DNA of 64,000 bases from Phenylobacterium deserti (GTDB lineage Bacteria; Pseudomonadota; Alphaproteobacteria; Caulobacterales; Caulobacteraceae). The stretch covers positions 43,348-107,347 of the forward strand of contig CALQQB010000006.1 of assembly GCA_943332615.1 (NCBI GenBank). The letters are read 5' to 3'. Of this stretch, positions 29,067 through 41,151 are shown piece after piece. Position 1 is the stretch's first letter, and each line of letters opens with the position of its first letter. A program made the position numbers and the translations under genes. The notes under the pieces were generated by a model. It was not told where the DNA came from. It worked only from the letters and a program-made list of their open reading frames with translations, and made no database searches.

Positions 29067-29289
29067 CATTTGGCGGGGAGATATCGTCTTGCCCCCTGCG
29101 CGAAGGTCAGCAGTTACAACCGAGAATGGGTTGTTTGCGGCGCGCACTTGTTTCTTTCCCGCAATAGGAGAGCCGGGCATGATCTCTTTCCGTGTTGTAT
29201 CCGCGCGTTGATGCAGATACTGACGGCGCACCGATCTAGTGAATCAGACAGCACCGCTCTCGGTGCGAACCTTTCGGAATCAAGAGAAC

Positions 29290-29715
29290 ATGGACGAGAA
29301 GTCGGAAGTCATCGAGATGACGGCGGATATTGTCTCCGCCTACGTGGGTAACAACAGTGTGTCCGCCGCGGACCTGCCGGGCCTGATCCAGAGCGTCCAT
29401 CGGGCCCTGGCGAGCGTGTCTTCGGGCGCCGAGACTGTCGAGGTCGCGCCGCGCGAACCTGCCGTGCCAATCCGCCGCTCGATCACGCCGGACCACCTCG
29501 TGTGCTTGGAGGACGGCCGCAAGTTCAAGTCCCTGAAGCGGCACCTGCGCACCAAGTACAACATGAGCCCCGAGGAGTACCGGGCCAAGTGGGGCCTGGC
29601 GAAGGACTATCCTATGGTCGCCCCCAACTATGCCAAGGCCCGCTCGGACCTGGCCAAGCAGATGGGCCTGGGCCAGGGCGGCCGTCAGGCCCCGCGCAAG
29701 AACGTCAAGCGCTAG
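29290..29715 (+). CDS. MucR/Ros-family zinc-finger transcriptional regulator
   Basis: [63 protein letters not shown]. Confidence 0.95.
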   Translation: MDEKSEVIEMTADIVSAYVGNNSVSAADLPGLIQSVHRALASVSSGAETVEVAPREPAVPIRRSITPDHLVCLEDGRKFKSLKRHLRTKYNMSPEEYRAKWGLAKDYPMVAPNYAKARSDLAKQMGLGQGGRQAPRKNVKR

Positions 29716-29742
29716 AACCTCCACGCGATCGACGATTTCGCG

Positions 29743-29770
29743 ACGCCCGCCGGCTTCCGGCGGGCGTTTT
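29743..29770 (+). terminator. Rho-independent terminator downstream of mucR-like gene
   Basis: ACGCCCGCCGG-CTT-CCGGCGGGCGT-TTT. Confidence 0.92.
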
Positions 29771-29853
29771 GCGTTTTGCCCTTGCCGTCGATTCGCGGAT
29801 CAGGCGATGAAGGAAGCGTCGGGATTCCAACTCTTTAATCGAGACTCATCAGT

Positions 29854-30342
29854 ATGGCGGCGCAGATCGGCCAACCGGCCGCGGCGATCCGAGCGCATGA
29901 GGAAGTGTTCAGCTACTGGAGCTCGCTGCGCGGCGGGGCTCCGGCGCCCGCGCGCGGCAGTCTGGACCCCCGCGACATGACCCGCCACCTGCCCGCGGTG
30001 AGCCTCACCGAGGTGCTGCCCGGCGCGGCGATCGACTACCGCTTCCGGCTGGCGGGCACCGCGCTCTACAGTGTCTACGGCCGCGAGATCACCGGCCGGC
30101 GCCTGGGCGAGGTCTACAACAGCGCCGCCGCCGACTACTGGCGCGACGAACTGGGCCGGATCGTGCGCGACCGGCGGCCGGGCGTCGGCATCCACAACAT
30201 GGCCTGGCGCGGCGCCTCGCACCTTTCCCTGGTCTGGATCCGCCTGCCGCTCTCGACCCAGGGCGGCGATGTGGACATGATCCTCGGCTACGACGCCGTG
30301 ATCGGCATGGGCCCCATCGCCAGCGGCATCCGAGCGGTGTGA
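29854..30342 (+). CDS. PAS_5-type PAS domain protein
   Basis: YWSSLRGGAPAPARGSLDPRDM...DYRFRLAGTALYSVYGREITGRRLGEV. Confidence 0.78.
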   Translation: MAAQIGQPAAAIRAHEEVFSYWSSLRGGAPAPARGSLDPRDMTRHLPAVSLTEVLPGAAIDYRFRLAGTALYSVYGREITGRRLGEVYNSAAADYWRDELGRIVRDRRPGVGIHNMAWRGASHLSLVWIRLPLSTQGGDVDMILGYDAVIGMGPIASGIRAV

Positions 30343-30346
30343 ACCC

Positions 30347-30835
30347 ATGGCTGACTGGCATGGCGGGGTCGGTCGTCTCCTCCAGCGGGTCCGGGGCCGA
30401 ACCTTAGTCGAACAGCTGCTGGGGCTGGCGGCGGTCCTACCGCTGCTGCTGGCGATCCCGACCTGGGTCGTCTTCCAGAACTGGGTGCAGTCCACGAGCC
30501 TGAAACACCAATGGACGATCAAGGGCCCGCCCTGCGCCGAGGTGGCCGCGCCGTCGCGGCTGGCGACCCGCCGGCACAGGCCGCCGATGACCTTTTGGTA
30601 CGGCCCAGTCCGCTTCACCCGCTCGTTCGGCGCCGCCGACTGCGGCGCGGTACCGGAAAACCCCTTGTGGCCCAGCACCAACTACCGCGTCTGCCGCTTC
30701 AACAATCCCGGCGCGGTGGTGATTTTGGCGGAAGGCCGCAAGGTGGTGTTCGAACCGGGGCTCGGTCTGCCGGCGACGGTGACGGTGCGCCGGGGCGTGG
30801 TCACGTGCGTGGTGGGCGGCGGGTTCCAGTACTGA
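30347..30835 (+). CDS. Hypothetical protein with N-terminal TM segment
   Basis: Intact 162-aa ORF with one hydrophobic helix. Confidence 0.55.
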   Translation: MADWHGGVGRLLQRVRGRTLVEQLLGLAAVLPLLLAIPTWVVFQNWVQSTSLKHQWTIKGPPCAEVAAPSRLATRRHRPPMTFWYGPVRFTRSFGAADCGAVPENPLWPSTNYRVCRFNNPGAVVILAEGRKVVFEPGLGLPATVTVRRGVVTCVVGGGFQY

Positions 30836-30840
30836 TCGCG

Positions 30841-31272
30841 CTACCGCGCCGCCGCCGCCGCCGCCTCCGCGTCGCGACGTATGCGGGTCACCATTGAGGC
30901 CAGGCCGTTTGAGCGCTGGGCGGAGAGGGCCCCACTGAGGCCCAGGGTCGCGAACGCCGCATGGGCGTCGAAGGCCAGGATCTCGGCCGGGGCGCGGCCG
31001 GAGTAGAGCCGAAGCAGGATGGCGATCAGGCCGCGCACGATGTGGGCGTCGGAGTCCCCCCGGAACCGCATCGTGCCGTCGCCTTGAGGTTCGGTGACCA
31101 GCCAAACCTGGCTGGCGCAGCCGCGCACCTTGTAGGGCTCGGTGCGCTCAGCGTCGGTGAGCGGCGTCAGGTCGCGCCCCATCTCGATTACATAGCGATA
31201 GCGCTCCTCCCAGTCGCCCAGGAGGTCGAATTCGTCGGCAAGTTCGGTGAGAGTGTCGTTGGTTGTGGCCAT
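30841..31272 (-). CDS. sufE: SufE family Fe-S cluster assembly protein
   Basis: DWEERYRYVIEMGRDL, KVRGCASQVWL, FDAHAAFATLGLSGALSAQRSNGLASMV. Confidence 0.93.
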   Translation of the reverse strand: MATTNDTLTELADEFDLLGDWEERYRYVIEMGRDLTPLTDAERTEPYKVRGCASQVWLVTEPQGDGTMRFRGDSDAHIVRGLIAILLRLYSGRAPAEILAFDAHAAFATLGLSGALSAQRSNGLASMVTRIRRDAEAAAAAAR

Positions 31273-31330
31273 GGCCCGGGCGACTTAGGCGCCGCGGCGG
31301 GCCGGCGCAACCACGATCAGAGGGGCGCGA

Positions 31331-32089
31331 TCAGGCGAGGGGCAGCCGCACCGTGGCTGTCAGGCCCTTGCCGGGCTCGGAGGTCAGCCGCAGGCGGCCG
31401 CCCATGGCGCGGGCGTTGAGGTCGGCGATCGGCAGGCCCAGGCCGGCGCCCTCGGCCGAGCGGGTCAGCGCGTTCTCGCCCTGCTCGAACGGTGTCATCA
31501 GCCGGGGCAGGTCGTCGGGATCGACGCCCTCGCCCTCGTCGCGGATCGCGATATCGACCAGGTCGCCGACGATCTCGACCCGGACACCGACCTGCCCGCC
31601 CTCTGGCGAAAAGGCGATGGCGTTGTGCAGCAGGTGAAATAGCAGCGAGCGAAGGCCGCGCGGATCGGCGATCACCGCCGGCAGGTCGCCGCGGTCGTGC
31701 AGCAGCACGGTCACGTTACGAGCCGCCAGCTCGCCCCTCAGGGTGGCCAGGGCGTCGTCCACGGCCAGTTCCACCGGCTCACTGCGCAGGTTGAAATCCA
31801 TGGTCCGGCCTTCCAGCCGGGCGATCTCCAGCACCTGGTTCACCAGCTTCAGCAGCTTCTGCCCGCTGCCGTGGATGATCGCGGCATACTCCTTGTACTG
31901 CGGGGCTCCCAGGGGACCGTACAGTTCCGCATTGAGAATTTCGGAGAAGCCCAGGATGGAGTTCAGCGGCGTGCGCAGCTCATGGCTGGCCATCCTGAGG
32001 AACGAGTGTTTCTGCTCGTCCATCGCCGCATCCAGGCGGGCCTGGGCGCTGACTGTCGCGCCGGGTCGGGTTTTGGCCTCATGAGCCAT
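31331..32089 (-). CDS. Soluble sensor histidine kinase (orphan)
   Basis: SHELRTPLNSILGFSEIL H-box, N/G boxes (HNAIAFSPEGGQ, GAGLGLPIADL); start M at 32089 preferred. Confidence 0.87.
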   Translation of the reverse strand: MAHEAKTRPGATVSAQARLDAAMDEQKHSFLRMASHELRTPLNSILGFSEILNAELYGPLGAPQYKEYAAIIHGSGQKLLKLVNQVLEIARLEGRTMDFNLRSEPVELAVDDALATLRGELAARNVTVLLHDRGDLPAVIADPRGLRSLLFHLLHNAIAFSPEGGQVGVRVEIVGDLVDIAIRDEGEGVDPDDLPRLMTPFEQGENALTRSAEGAGLGLPIADLNARAMGGRLRLTSEPGKGLTATVRLPLA

Positions 32090-32247
32090 GGGTTGGCGAT
32101 ACGCCAGCAGGGTATGGGCCCGCAAGGTCGCGCATCTTGCTTACGAAAATCTTTCCGCGCTCGCCTCTCGCGTGCGTCGGCTCGCATGGGCCGGGGTTCG
32201 TCGCTAGGCTCCGCCGCCTCGCCCAGGGGAGGGGGCTGGGAATCACC

Positions 32248-33908
<1,661 letters not shown>

Positions 33909-33912
<4 letters not shown>

Positions 33913-34802
33913 CGGGACGCCATCTGCAGGAAGGCGCGGCCGGCGGCGAAGTCACCGACCTCGACATAGGCGGTTCGCACCCGGTCGCCGCTTAGCAGGA
34001 ACTCCACCGCCACCGCCTCGCGCGGGTCCAGGTCGCTCAACGCCGCGACCGCCGCTGTCGGGAACCGGAACGCCCAGGCGTCGGCCGCGCCCTTGGGCAG
34101 TAGGTCGGCTTCGGCGGGGCCGCGGGCCTCGGCCATGAACATCTTCGTCGCCGCGCGCGGCGGCAGCTTGGTGGCGAGCGGCTGGCGTGGCGCGCCGGTG
34201 AGGTAGGGACCCGGCGCGCGTCCCGTGTCGCGGAACACCAAGCGTGCGGCATAGGGCGTGGCGTTGTCCGGGAAATCAGCCACCGCCACCAGGGCAGAGG
34301 GGCCGTCGCGGCCGGCCAGGCCGAAGATCATTTTGTTGGAGCCGAAGTAGGCGCTCTGGGCCAGCCGCCAGCGGGCGGTGCGGCCGACCCCGCGATCGGC
34401 CGCCCACAGGGAGATGTCGCCGGGATAGTTCATCCGGCTGATGCGCTGATAGCCAGCGAAGGCCATCCGCACCCGGGCGGCGGGTGTGGTCACGTCGGGG
34501 CTGCGGCAGTCGATGGCGTCGGCCCGCATCTGGGCCGTGCGCTTCAGGATCTCAAGGGACTTGGGGTCCGTTCCAGCTCGGAGCGCAGCCCCTCGCGCCT
34601 GGGCCGCCGAGGCCGCAAGGGCCGCCGACACCTCGGGCGTGAACAGGCCGCAACGGTCACCTGCGGCGCTCATCACCGTGCGCTCGTAGTACAGGTCCGA
34701 CGGCTGCGCCTTGGCAGCGTGCGGCGCTAGCAACAGGGCTGCGCCGATCAAACCCATCCACGGAGCCGCCGGCAGCGCGCTTCTGCGCGTGCGGGTCATC
34801 AT
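33909..34802 (-). CDS. Periplasmic hypothetical protein
   Basis: Signal peptide (LLLAPHAAKAQ) and intact ORF. Confidence 0.7.
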
Positions 34803-34906
34803 CCACCATCCAACCGCGGCCTTTGTGGCCGTCTGATCGGCAGGATTAGCGGGTAGGCCTTGAGCCCCGGTTGACGGACAGGGTTACCAAGCCATGCTCA
34901 CGCGCG

Positions 34907-35239
34907 ATGCTGCTCTCCTCTGATATCTGGGTTGGCGCCCTCATCCGCCGTGTTGAAATCGGCGGCGGCTTCGCCGTGGTCGCCCGCAAGGGCGATCCGC
35001 GGGCGGGGGCCGTGCTGGTCAAGGTGCTGAACCGTTCCGACGGGTCCGCCCGCCTGCTGGCCGAGGCCACGCGCGGCGACGGCGACCGCGTCTGGATGGA
35101 ACCGGTGGCGTCACGCGAGGAACGCGAACTCGACGCCTATGTCGCCCGCGCGGCGCGGATCGATCCCGACGTCTGGGTGGTGGAGATCGAGGACAAGCAA
35201 GGCCGGCACTTCCTGGTGGAGCCGGTGGAGAAGGGTTAG
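34907..35239 (+). CDS. DUF1491 family protein
   Basis: SSDIWVGALIRRVEIGGGFAVVARKGDPRAGAVLVKV...ERELDAYVARAARIDPDVWVVEIED. Confidence 0.85.
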   Translation: MLLSSDIWVGALIRRVEIGGGFAVVARKGDPRAGAVLVKVLNRSDGSARLLAEATRGDGDRVWMEPVASREERELDAYVARAARIDPDVWVVEIEDKQGRHFLVEPVEKG

Positions 35240-35325
35240 GGCTCGCCCAGCCTGGGCGCCCTTCGCCCCGGGACGTTCTCGGCTATACGGCTGCAGTCCC
35301 CGAACCGCCCGGAAGTGACTCGCAA

Positions 35326-36174
35326 ATGTTCAAATGGCTCGCCCCGCGACCGGCCACCCCGCAACCCGAGGCCCTCGCCGCGCGCATCGCCGCCGCCCAG
35401 GACCCAAACCTTGCGACGCTGTCGTTCCAGAAGTTCCATGATCTGATCCCGAGCCCGCAGGCCGCGATCGACATCTTCAAGGGCCGCTGGGCCAGCAGCT
35501 TTCCAGAGCTGGACCCGCCGGTGGTCGCGGGCGGGTCGCCGCTGTTTACGATCGACCATCGGCCCAGGCAGGCGGGCGCTGCGTTCGGCGGCGAGACCGC
35601 GCGGCTGGACGGGTTCAAGGTGGTGGAACTTGGGCCGCTGGAAGGTGGACACACGTACCAGCTGGAGGAGCTCGGCGCGGACGTCATCGCCATCGAGGGC
35701 AACGCCGAGGCCTATCTCAAATGCCTGATCGCCAAGGAGATCCTGGGCATGAACTCGAAGTTCCTGCTGGGGGACTTCATCAAGTATCTGGAGGCCGTCG
35801 AGCAGCCGTTCGACCTCGTGTTCGCTTCGGGCGTCCTCTACCACATGGTCCAGCCGCTTCGCCTGATCGAGCTGATCTGCCAAGCCAGCGACCGCGCCTT
35901 CCTCTGGACCCACTACTACGACCCCGAGCGCTGCACCGTTTTCCAGGGTGCCGTGATCGAGCATGCCGGCCTGTCGGTGGAGCATTTCCGCAAGGGCTAT
36001 GGCGATCAGACCCACGGCCAGTTCTGGGGCGGCCTGGCGGATGCGGCCTGCTGGCTGCCGCGCGACGAGATCCTGCGCGCCTTCCAGGCGTTCGGGCATT
36101 CGCAGGTGGAAGTTCTGGAGACCAATCTCGATCATCCGGCTGGGCCGTGCTTCACCATTGTCACCTCGCGTTGA
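35326..36174 (+). CDS. Class I SAM-dependent methyltransferase
   Basis: VVELGPLEGGHTYQLEELGADVIAIEGN, FDLVFASGVLYHM. Confidence 0.85.
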   Translation: MFKWLAPRPATPQPEALAARIAAAQDPNLATLSFQKFHDLIPSPQAAIDIFKGRWASSFPELDPPVVAGGSPLFTIDHRPRQAGAAFGGETARLDGFKVVELGPLEGGHTYQLEELGADVIAIEGNAEAYLKCLIAKEILGMNSKFLLGDFIKYLEAVEQPFDLVFASGVLYHMVQPLRLIELICQASDRAFLWTHYYDPERCTVFQGAVIEHAGLSVEHFRKGYGDQTHGQFWGGLADAACWLPRDEILRAFQAFGHSQVEVLETNLDHPAGPCFTIVTSR

Positions 36175-36230
36175 GGGCGGCCCCGCCTTAAGTTTGCGTC
36201 CGGGCCCCGCGCAGGCTACCTGCCCGCGCC

Positions 36231-37871
36231 ATGACCACCTCTCCCGCCGCCGAGGCAGCCCATTCTCGCTTAGGAGTCGCCGCCCAGGCGGCGAGGCGGC
36301 GCACCTTCGCGATCATCTCGCACCCGGACGCCGGCAAGACCACGCTGACCGAGAACCTGCTGCTGGCCGGGGGCGCGATCCGCGCGGCCGGCGCGGTGCG
36401 GGCGCGAGGCGAGAACCGGCGCACGCGGTCGGACTGGATGAAGATCGAGCGCGAGCGGGGCATCTCCGTCTCGGCTTCGGTGATGACCTTCGACCACGAC
36501 GGGCTGATGTTCAACCTGCTGGACACCCCGGGCCATGAGGACTTCTCGGAGGACACCTATCGCACGCTGACGGCGGCGGATGCCGCCGTGATGGTGCTGG
36601 ACGCCGCCAAGGGCATCGAGCCGCAGACGCTGAAGCTGTTCGAAGTCTGCCGGATGCGCGACATCCCGATCATCACCTTCATCAACAAGATGGACCGGGA
36701 AGCCCAGGACCCTTTCGAGCTGCTGGATGAAGTCGCTTCCAAACTCGCGTTGGACCCGGCGCCGCTCTATTGGCCGGCCGGCTCGGGCGGGCGGTTCAAG
36801 GGCATGCTCGACCTGCGCCGCCAGCAGTTCCTGCCGTTCGTGAAGCGGAGCGGCGGCGCCAAGGAGGAGGATGAAGGTCACCCGGCCCCCATCGCCTTCA
36901 AGGGCAATGCGGTCGTCAGCTACCTGGAGCCCGACGAACAGGAGGAGCTGGCGGAGAACGCCGAGCTGGCCAGCGGCGGCCTGAAGGCCTTCGATCCGCA
37001 GGCGTTCCTGGAAGGCCACATGACCCCGGTGTTCTTCGGCTCGGCGCTGCGCCATTTCGGCGTCGACCAGCTGCTGGAGGGCCTGGGCGCCTACGCCCCG
37101 CCGCCGAAGTCCGTCGCCGCGCGCAAGGGCGGCAGCGAGACCCATGTCGCCCCGGGCGACCGCGAGGTCACCGGCTTCGTCTTCAAGGTCCAGGCCAACA
37201 TGGACCCGAACCACCGCGACCGGATCGCCTTCCTGAAGCTGTGCTCCGGCAAATTCACGCGCGGCATGAAGCTGAAGGTGCAGAACACCGGCAAGCAGCT
37301 CAGCGTCAACGCGCCGATGATGTTCTTTGCCTCCGACCGGGAGCTGGCGGACGACGCCTACGCCGGCGACGTGATCGGCATCCCCAACCACGGGGTGCTG
37401 CGGGTGGGCGACAGTCTTTCCGAGAGCGGGAGTCTTCGTTTTGCCGGCCTGCCCAACTTCGCGCCGGAAATCCTGCAGCGGGTGCGCGTGAAGGACCCCC
37501 TGAAGGCCAAGCACCTGAAGAAGGCGCTGGAGAGTCTTGCCGAGGAGGGCGTGACCCAACTGTTCCGTCCCGACCTGGGCGCGGACTTCATCGTCGGCGC
37601 GGTGGGGCAGCTGCAATTTGAAGTGATGGCCGACCGGCTGCGCGAGGAATACCAGCTGGACGTCATCTTCGAGGCTAGTCCGTTCGGCGAGGCCCGCTGG
37701 ATCCTGGGCGAGAAGGCCGACCTCGAGGACTTCATCAGCAAGCACCGCTCGGCCATGGGAACCGACATCGACGAGCAGCCGGTGTTCCTGGCCCGGAGCG
37801 CCTGGGATGTCGGCTACGCCGTGGAGCGCTATCCGAAGGTGCGCTTCGAGCGTTCGAAGGAACGGGCGTAG
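36231..37871 (+). CDS. prfC: Peptide chain release factor 3
   Basis: ISHPDAGKTTLTENLLL, RERGISVSASVMTFDHDG, FINKMDREAQDPFELLDE. Confidence 0.97.
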   Translation: MTTSPAAEAAHSRLGVAAQAARRRTFAIISHPDAGKTTLTENLLLAGGAIRAAGAVRARGENRRTRSDWMKIERERGISVSASVMTFDHDGLMFNLLDTPGHEDFSEDTYRTLTAADAAVMVLDAAKGIEPQTLKLFEVCRMRDIPIITFINKMDREAQDPFELLDEVASKLALDPAPLYWPAGSGGRFKGMLDLRRQQFLPFVKRSGGAKEEDEGHPAPIAFKGNAVVSYLEPDEQEELAENAELASGGLKAFDPQAFLEGHMTPVFFGSALRHFGVDQLLEGLGAYAPPPKSVAARKGGSETHVAPGDREVTGFVFKVQANMDPNHRDRIAFLKLCSGKFTRGMKLKVQNTGKQLSVNAPMMFFASDRELADDAYAGDVIGIPNHGVLRVGDSLSESGSLRFAGLPNFAPEILQRVRVKDPLKAKHLKKALESLAEEGVTQLFRPDLGADFIVGAVGQLQFEVMADRLREEYQLDVIFEASPFGEARWILGEKADLEDFISKHRSAMGTDIDEQPVFLARSAWDVGYAVERYPKVRFERSKERA

Positions 37872-37875
37872 GGGC

Positions 37876-38784
37876 GTGGCCGCCACCCTCCTCTACGGCG
37901 CCCCCGCGCCCGGCCTGGTGGAGGTTCCGCCCGGCGCCGTGCAGGTCTCGCCGCTGATCCCCGGGTCGCGTGACCTCGCCACCCTGCCGGACGCCAGCTT
38001 TGACCAGGCGATCGTCCTGGCGCCAGGCGGCACCTTGGAGCGCGATTACGTCCTGGCCAACACGCTGCGCGTGCTGAAGCCCGGCGGGTCGCTGCTGACC
38101 TTCGCACCCAAGGACAAGGGCGGGTCGCGGCTGAAGAAGGTGCTGGAGCGCTTCGGCGGGCCGGTGGGCGAGGACGCCCGGCGCCACCACCGCTTCTGCC
38201 GCCTGTCGCGGCCGGCCGAGCTCACCGGAATCGCCGAGGCGATCGCCGCCGGCTCGCCCCGGCTGGTTCCGGCCCTTGGCGCCTGGTCGCAGCCGGGAGT
38301 GTTCAGCTGGGACCGTCTGGACCCCGGCAGTGCGCGCTTGATCGCCAAGCTGCCGACCCTGGCGGGCCATGGCGCGGACCTGGGCTGCGGGGCGGGGCTG
38401 CTGGCGGCCCATGTGCTGGCGTCCCCTGCGGTGACCACCCTGGCCTGCCTCGACAGCGACCGGCGCGCCGTCGCCTGCGCCGAGCACAATCTGAACGATC
38501 CGCGCGCCACGGTCCGATGGTCCGACGTCCGCCAATGGGACGACAGCCTGGTCGGCCTCGACTTCGTGGTCATGAACCCCCCGTTCCACGACGGCGGGAC
38601 CGAAGATCGCGAGCTGGGCGTGGCCTTCGTGCGCACCGCGGCCCGGATGCTGCGCCGGGGCGGCGTCTGCTGGCTGGTGGCCAACCGGCACCTGCCGTAC
38701 GAGGCGGTGCTGGCCAGCGCCTTCGAGACCGCTACGGTCCGCGACGATGCCGGCGGCTACAAGGTCATCGAGGCCCACCGGTGA
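37876..38784 (+). CDS. RsmC-like 16S rRNA guanine-N2 methyltransferase
   Basis: ADLGCGAGLLAAHVL, DFVVMNPPFHDGG. Confidence 0.88.
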   Translation: MAATLLYGAPAPGLVEVPPGAVQVSPLIPGSRDLATLPDASFDQAIVLAPGGTLERDYVLANTLRVLKPGGSLLTFAPKDKGGSRLKKVLERFGGPVGEDARRHHRFCRLSRPAELTGIAEAIAAGSPRLVPALGAWSQPGVFSWDRLDPGSARLIAKLPTLAGHGADLGCGAGLLAAHVLASPAVTTLACLDSDRRAVACAEHNLNDPRATVRWSDVRQWDDSLVGLDFVVMNPPFHDGGTEDRELGVAFVRTAARMLRRGGVCWLVANRHLPYEAVLASAFETATVRDDAGGYKVIEAHR

Positions 38785-39536
38785 CCGCCCCGAAGGCCCC
38801 CCAACCTAAGGCGCCGATGGCGCGGCTCGACCGCCTGCTGGCCAACCTCGGCTACGGCTCGCGCCGCGAGGTATCCGCCCTCGTCGCCCGGGGCCAGGTC
38901 GTGCTGGACGGCGCGGTGGTGAAGGACGCCGGCGCCCGGCTGGCCATCACGCCCGACCTGCCGGCCCGCATGACCATCAGCCGCCAGCCCCTGGACCCGC
39001 CGGCGCCGCTGACCTTGCTGATGCACAAGCCGCTGGGCGTGGTGTGCTCGCACCGCGAGGCGGGGCGCAGCGTCTACGAACTGCTGCCGCAGCGCTGGCG
39101 CGCCCGTATGCCGGGGCTCTCCAGCATCGGCCGGTTGGACAAGGAAACCTCGGGCCTCCTGCTGGTCACCGACGACGGCCCGTTCCTGCACCGGGTGATC
39201 TCACCGAAGAACCATGTCGAGAAGGTCTATTTGGCGACGCTCGACCGTCCCCTGGACGGCTCCGAGGCCGAGGCCTTCGCCGCCGGGACGCTGATGCTGG
39301 AGGGCGAGAAGGAGCCGTTGGCGCCGGCTGTGCTGGAGCCGATCGGTCTCAAGAACGCGCGCCTGATCATCACCGAGGGCCGCTACCACCAGGTCCGCAG
39401 GATGTTCGCCGCCGTGGGGAACCATGTCGTGGGCCTGCATCGTGAGCGGATCGGGGGGCTGGCCTTGCCGGGCGACCTGGAGCCGGGGGCGTGGCGGATC
39501 CTCACGCGGGACGAGCAGGCCGCGATCTTCAGCTAG
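38781..39536 (+). CDS. RsuA-family 16S rRNA pseudouridine synthase
   Basis: S4 domain, GRLDKETSGLLLVTDDG, RYHQVRRMFAAVGN; GTGA overlap with upstream gene. Confidence 0.92.
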   Translation: MTAPKAPQPKAPMARLDRLLANLGYGSRREVSALVARGQVVLDGAVVKDAGARLAITPDLPARMTISRQPLDPPAPLTLLMHKPLGVVCSHREAGRSVYELLPQRWRARMPGLSSIGRLDKETSGLLLVTDDGPFLHRVISPKNHVEKVYLATLDRPLDGSEAEAFAAGTLMLEGEKEPLAPAVLEPIGLKNARLIITEGRYHQVRRMFAAVGNHVVGLHRERIGGLALPGDLEPGAWRILTRDEQAAIFS

Positions 39537-39563
39537 CAAGTCCCCTTCCGGTGAGAACGAGTA

Positions 39564-39654
39564 AGTGTTAACGCGTAGATCCGTTAACACTCTGAATTTA
39601 CAACCACTCTTCTGGTCCTCGTTAACCATGTCGCTGCGGTTAAGGACTTGTTAA
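39564..39654. promoter_or_regulatory. CtrA-type box (TTAA-N7-TTAA), TTAACCAT half-site and perfect 10+10 bp palindrome
   Basis: AGTGTTAACG-N8-CGTTAACACT (39564-39591); TTAACCAT at ~39622; TTAAGGACTTGTTAA (39640-39654). Confidence 0.75.
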
Positions 39655-39740
39655 TCCGCCCGGCTCCGGCTTTGCTGTGTTCCGTTGTCGCCCGGAGTGC
39701 GCGTTCCAAGGTGGGACGCGGTCGGGTTCGGAGCCGGTCG

Positions 39741-41108
39741 ATGTTCGAACTGGGCCGTGAGTTGAAGCGCTTCTTCGCGTCCGATCGTGCGAAGCCGCCG
39801 ACCGATGGGCTCACGGGGGGCGACAGCTCCCTGCTTGAGCTTTTGGACGCCCGGTTGCTGGCCCAGGAGGCCAAGGCTTGCGACGTCGCCGCCGGCCGCA
39901 TCGGCGCCAAGGACAAGCCGCGGCGTCGTCTCGAAGCCGCGATCGTCTGGCGCGAGGTCGCCCGCCGCACCGGCGACCCCGTGGCGCTCCGAAAAGCCGC
40001 CGCCAGCGCCGAGACCTCCGCCGCCGGCTTCGAGGCGGTGCACCGCAAGGACGGCTGGGCGCGCGCCCGCTGCGAACAGGCCTTCTGCGCCCTGCTGGGC
40101 GCGGAGATCTTTGGCGACCCTGGCCTGAACGCTGCCGCCGAAATTGCCTTCAAGGATGCCCGTTCGTCGGTGAAGGGCGGCCTCGCCGCGCCGCTGGCCG
40201 ACGTGGGCCTGATCGCCATCGAGGGTCGCGCCCTGCTGGACAAGGCCGATGCGGCCGAAGCCTGGGCCCTGGTCGGGCGCTTCAGCGCGCCCATTGCCGC
40301 GCTGGATACCATCGCCAAGCGGGTCACCGCCGCGCGCGGCTTGGCCGCCGAGGCCCGGCTGATCCGCGCCGACCTGCTCAGCGCGTTCGGCGCCCGACTG
40401 AAAAACGGCGACCTGATCGACGCCGCCGCCCTGGAAGCCTCCACCGCCGCCGAACGGCTGGACAACGCCTATGAGCCGCTGACCTGGGTCCGCGCCAAGA
40501 TCATGCACGGCCAGGCGCTGGCCCTGCGCGGCGAGGCTGTGGGCGACGTGGACGCGCTGGCCGCCGGCGCCGGCGCCCTGGCGCTCGCCCTCGACAACCT
40601 CACCCGTGACCACAGCCCGCTCGACTGGGCTCGCACCCAGGTGGCCCTGGCTCAGGCGCTGCAGGCGCTGGGCGAGGCCTCAAGCGACGCGCGCGCCTTC
40701 GAGCACGCGGTCAGCTGCTACGACCGCGCCGGGATCGTGCTGCGGAATGCCGCCACCCTGCCGTTGCGTGGCGTCGCGGCCAGCGCGCGGGCCATGTGCC
40801 TGGCCCGCTCCGCCGAGATCACCGGCGACGCCAGCGTGCTGGACGTGGCCGAGGCGGCCATGAAGATCGAACTGGCCAGCCTGTCGCCCCGCCGCGATCC
40901 TGTCGGCTGGGCCCTGGCCCAGCTGCACCTGGCCCGCCTCTATGAGGCCCGGATGGCGATGACCGGCCGTGAGGCCGGCGAACGGGCCGCCGCCCTGATG
41001 GCCCTGGACGCCGCCCTCGACGTCTTCGCCGACCACGGCATGCGCTCGCTCACCATCCTGGCGACCGAGGCGATTGGGCGGCTGAGCGCGCGGGCAGTAC
41101 AACTCTAA
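39741..41108 (+). CDS. Uncharacterised alpha-helical repeat (TPR-like) protein
   Basis: Intact ORF dominated by Ala-rich helical repeats; no enzymatic motif. Confidence 0.72.
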   Translation: MFELGRELKRFFASDRAKPPTDGLTGGDSSLLELLDARLLAQEAKACDVAAGRIGAKDKPRRRLEAAIVWREVARRTGDPVALRKAAASAETSAAGFEAVHRKDGWARARCEQAFCALLGAEIFGDPGLNAAAEIAFKDARSSVKGGLAAPLADVGLIAIEGRALLDKADAAEAWALVGRFSAPIAALDTIAKRVTAARGLAAEARLIRADLLSAFGARLKNGDLIDAAALEASTAAERLDNAYEPLTWVRAKIMHGQALALRGEAVGDVDALAAGAGALALALDNLTRDHSPLDWARTQVALAQALQALGEASSDARAFEHAVSCYDRAGIVLRNAATLPLRGVAASARAMCLARSAEITGDASVLDVAEAAMKIELASLSPRRDPVGWALAQLHLARLYEARMAMTGREAGERAAALMALDAALDVFADHGMRSLTILATEAIGRLSARAVQL

Positions 41109-41151
41109 GGCTAGACTTTTCAGCCTGCATAGGCTGGCGCATGCTGCCGTC

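Noticed and set aside
36270-37886. 538-aa minus-strand ORF
   Set aside because: Fully antisense to prfC; composition is that of a shadow ORF.
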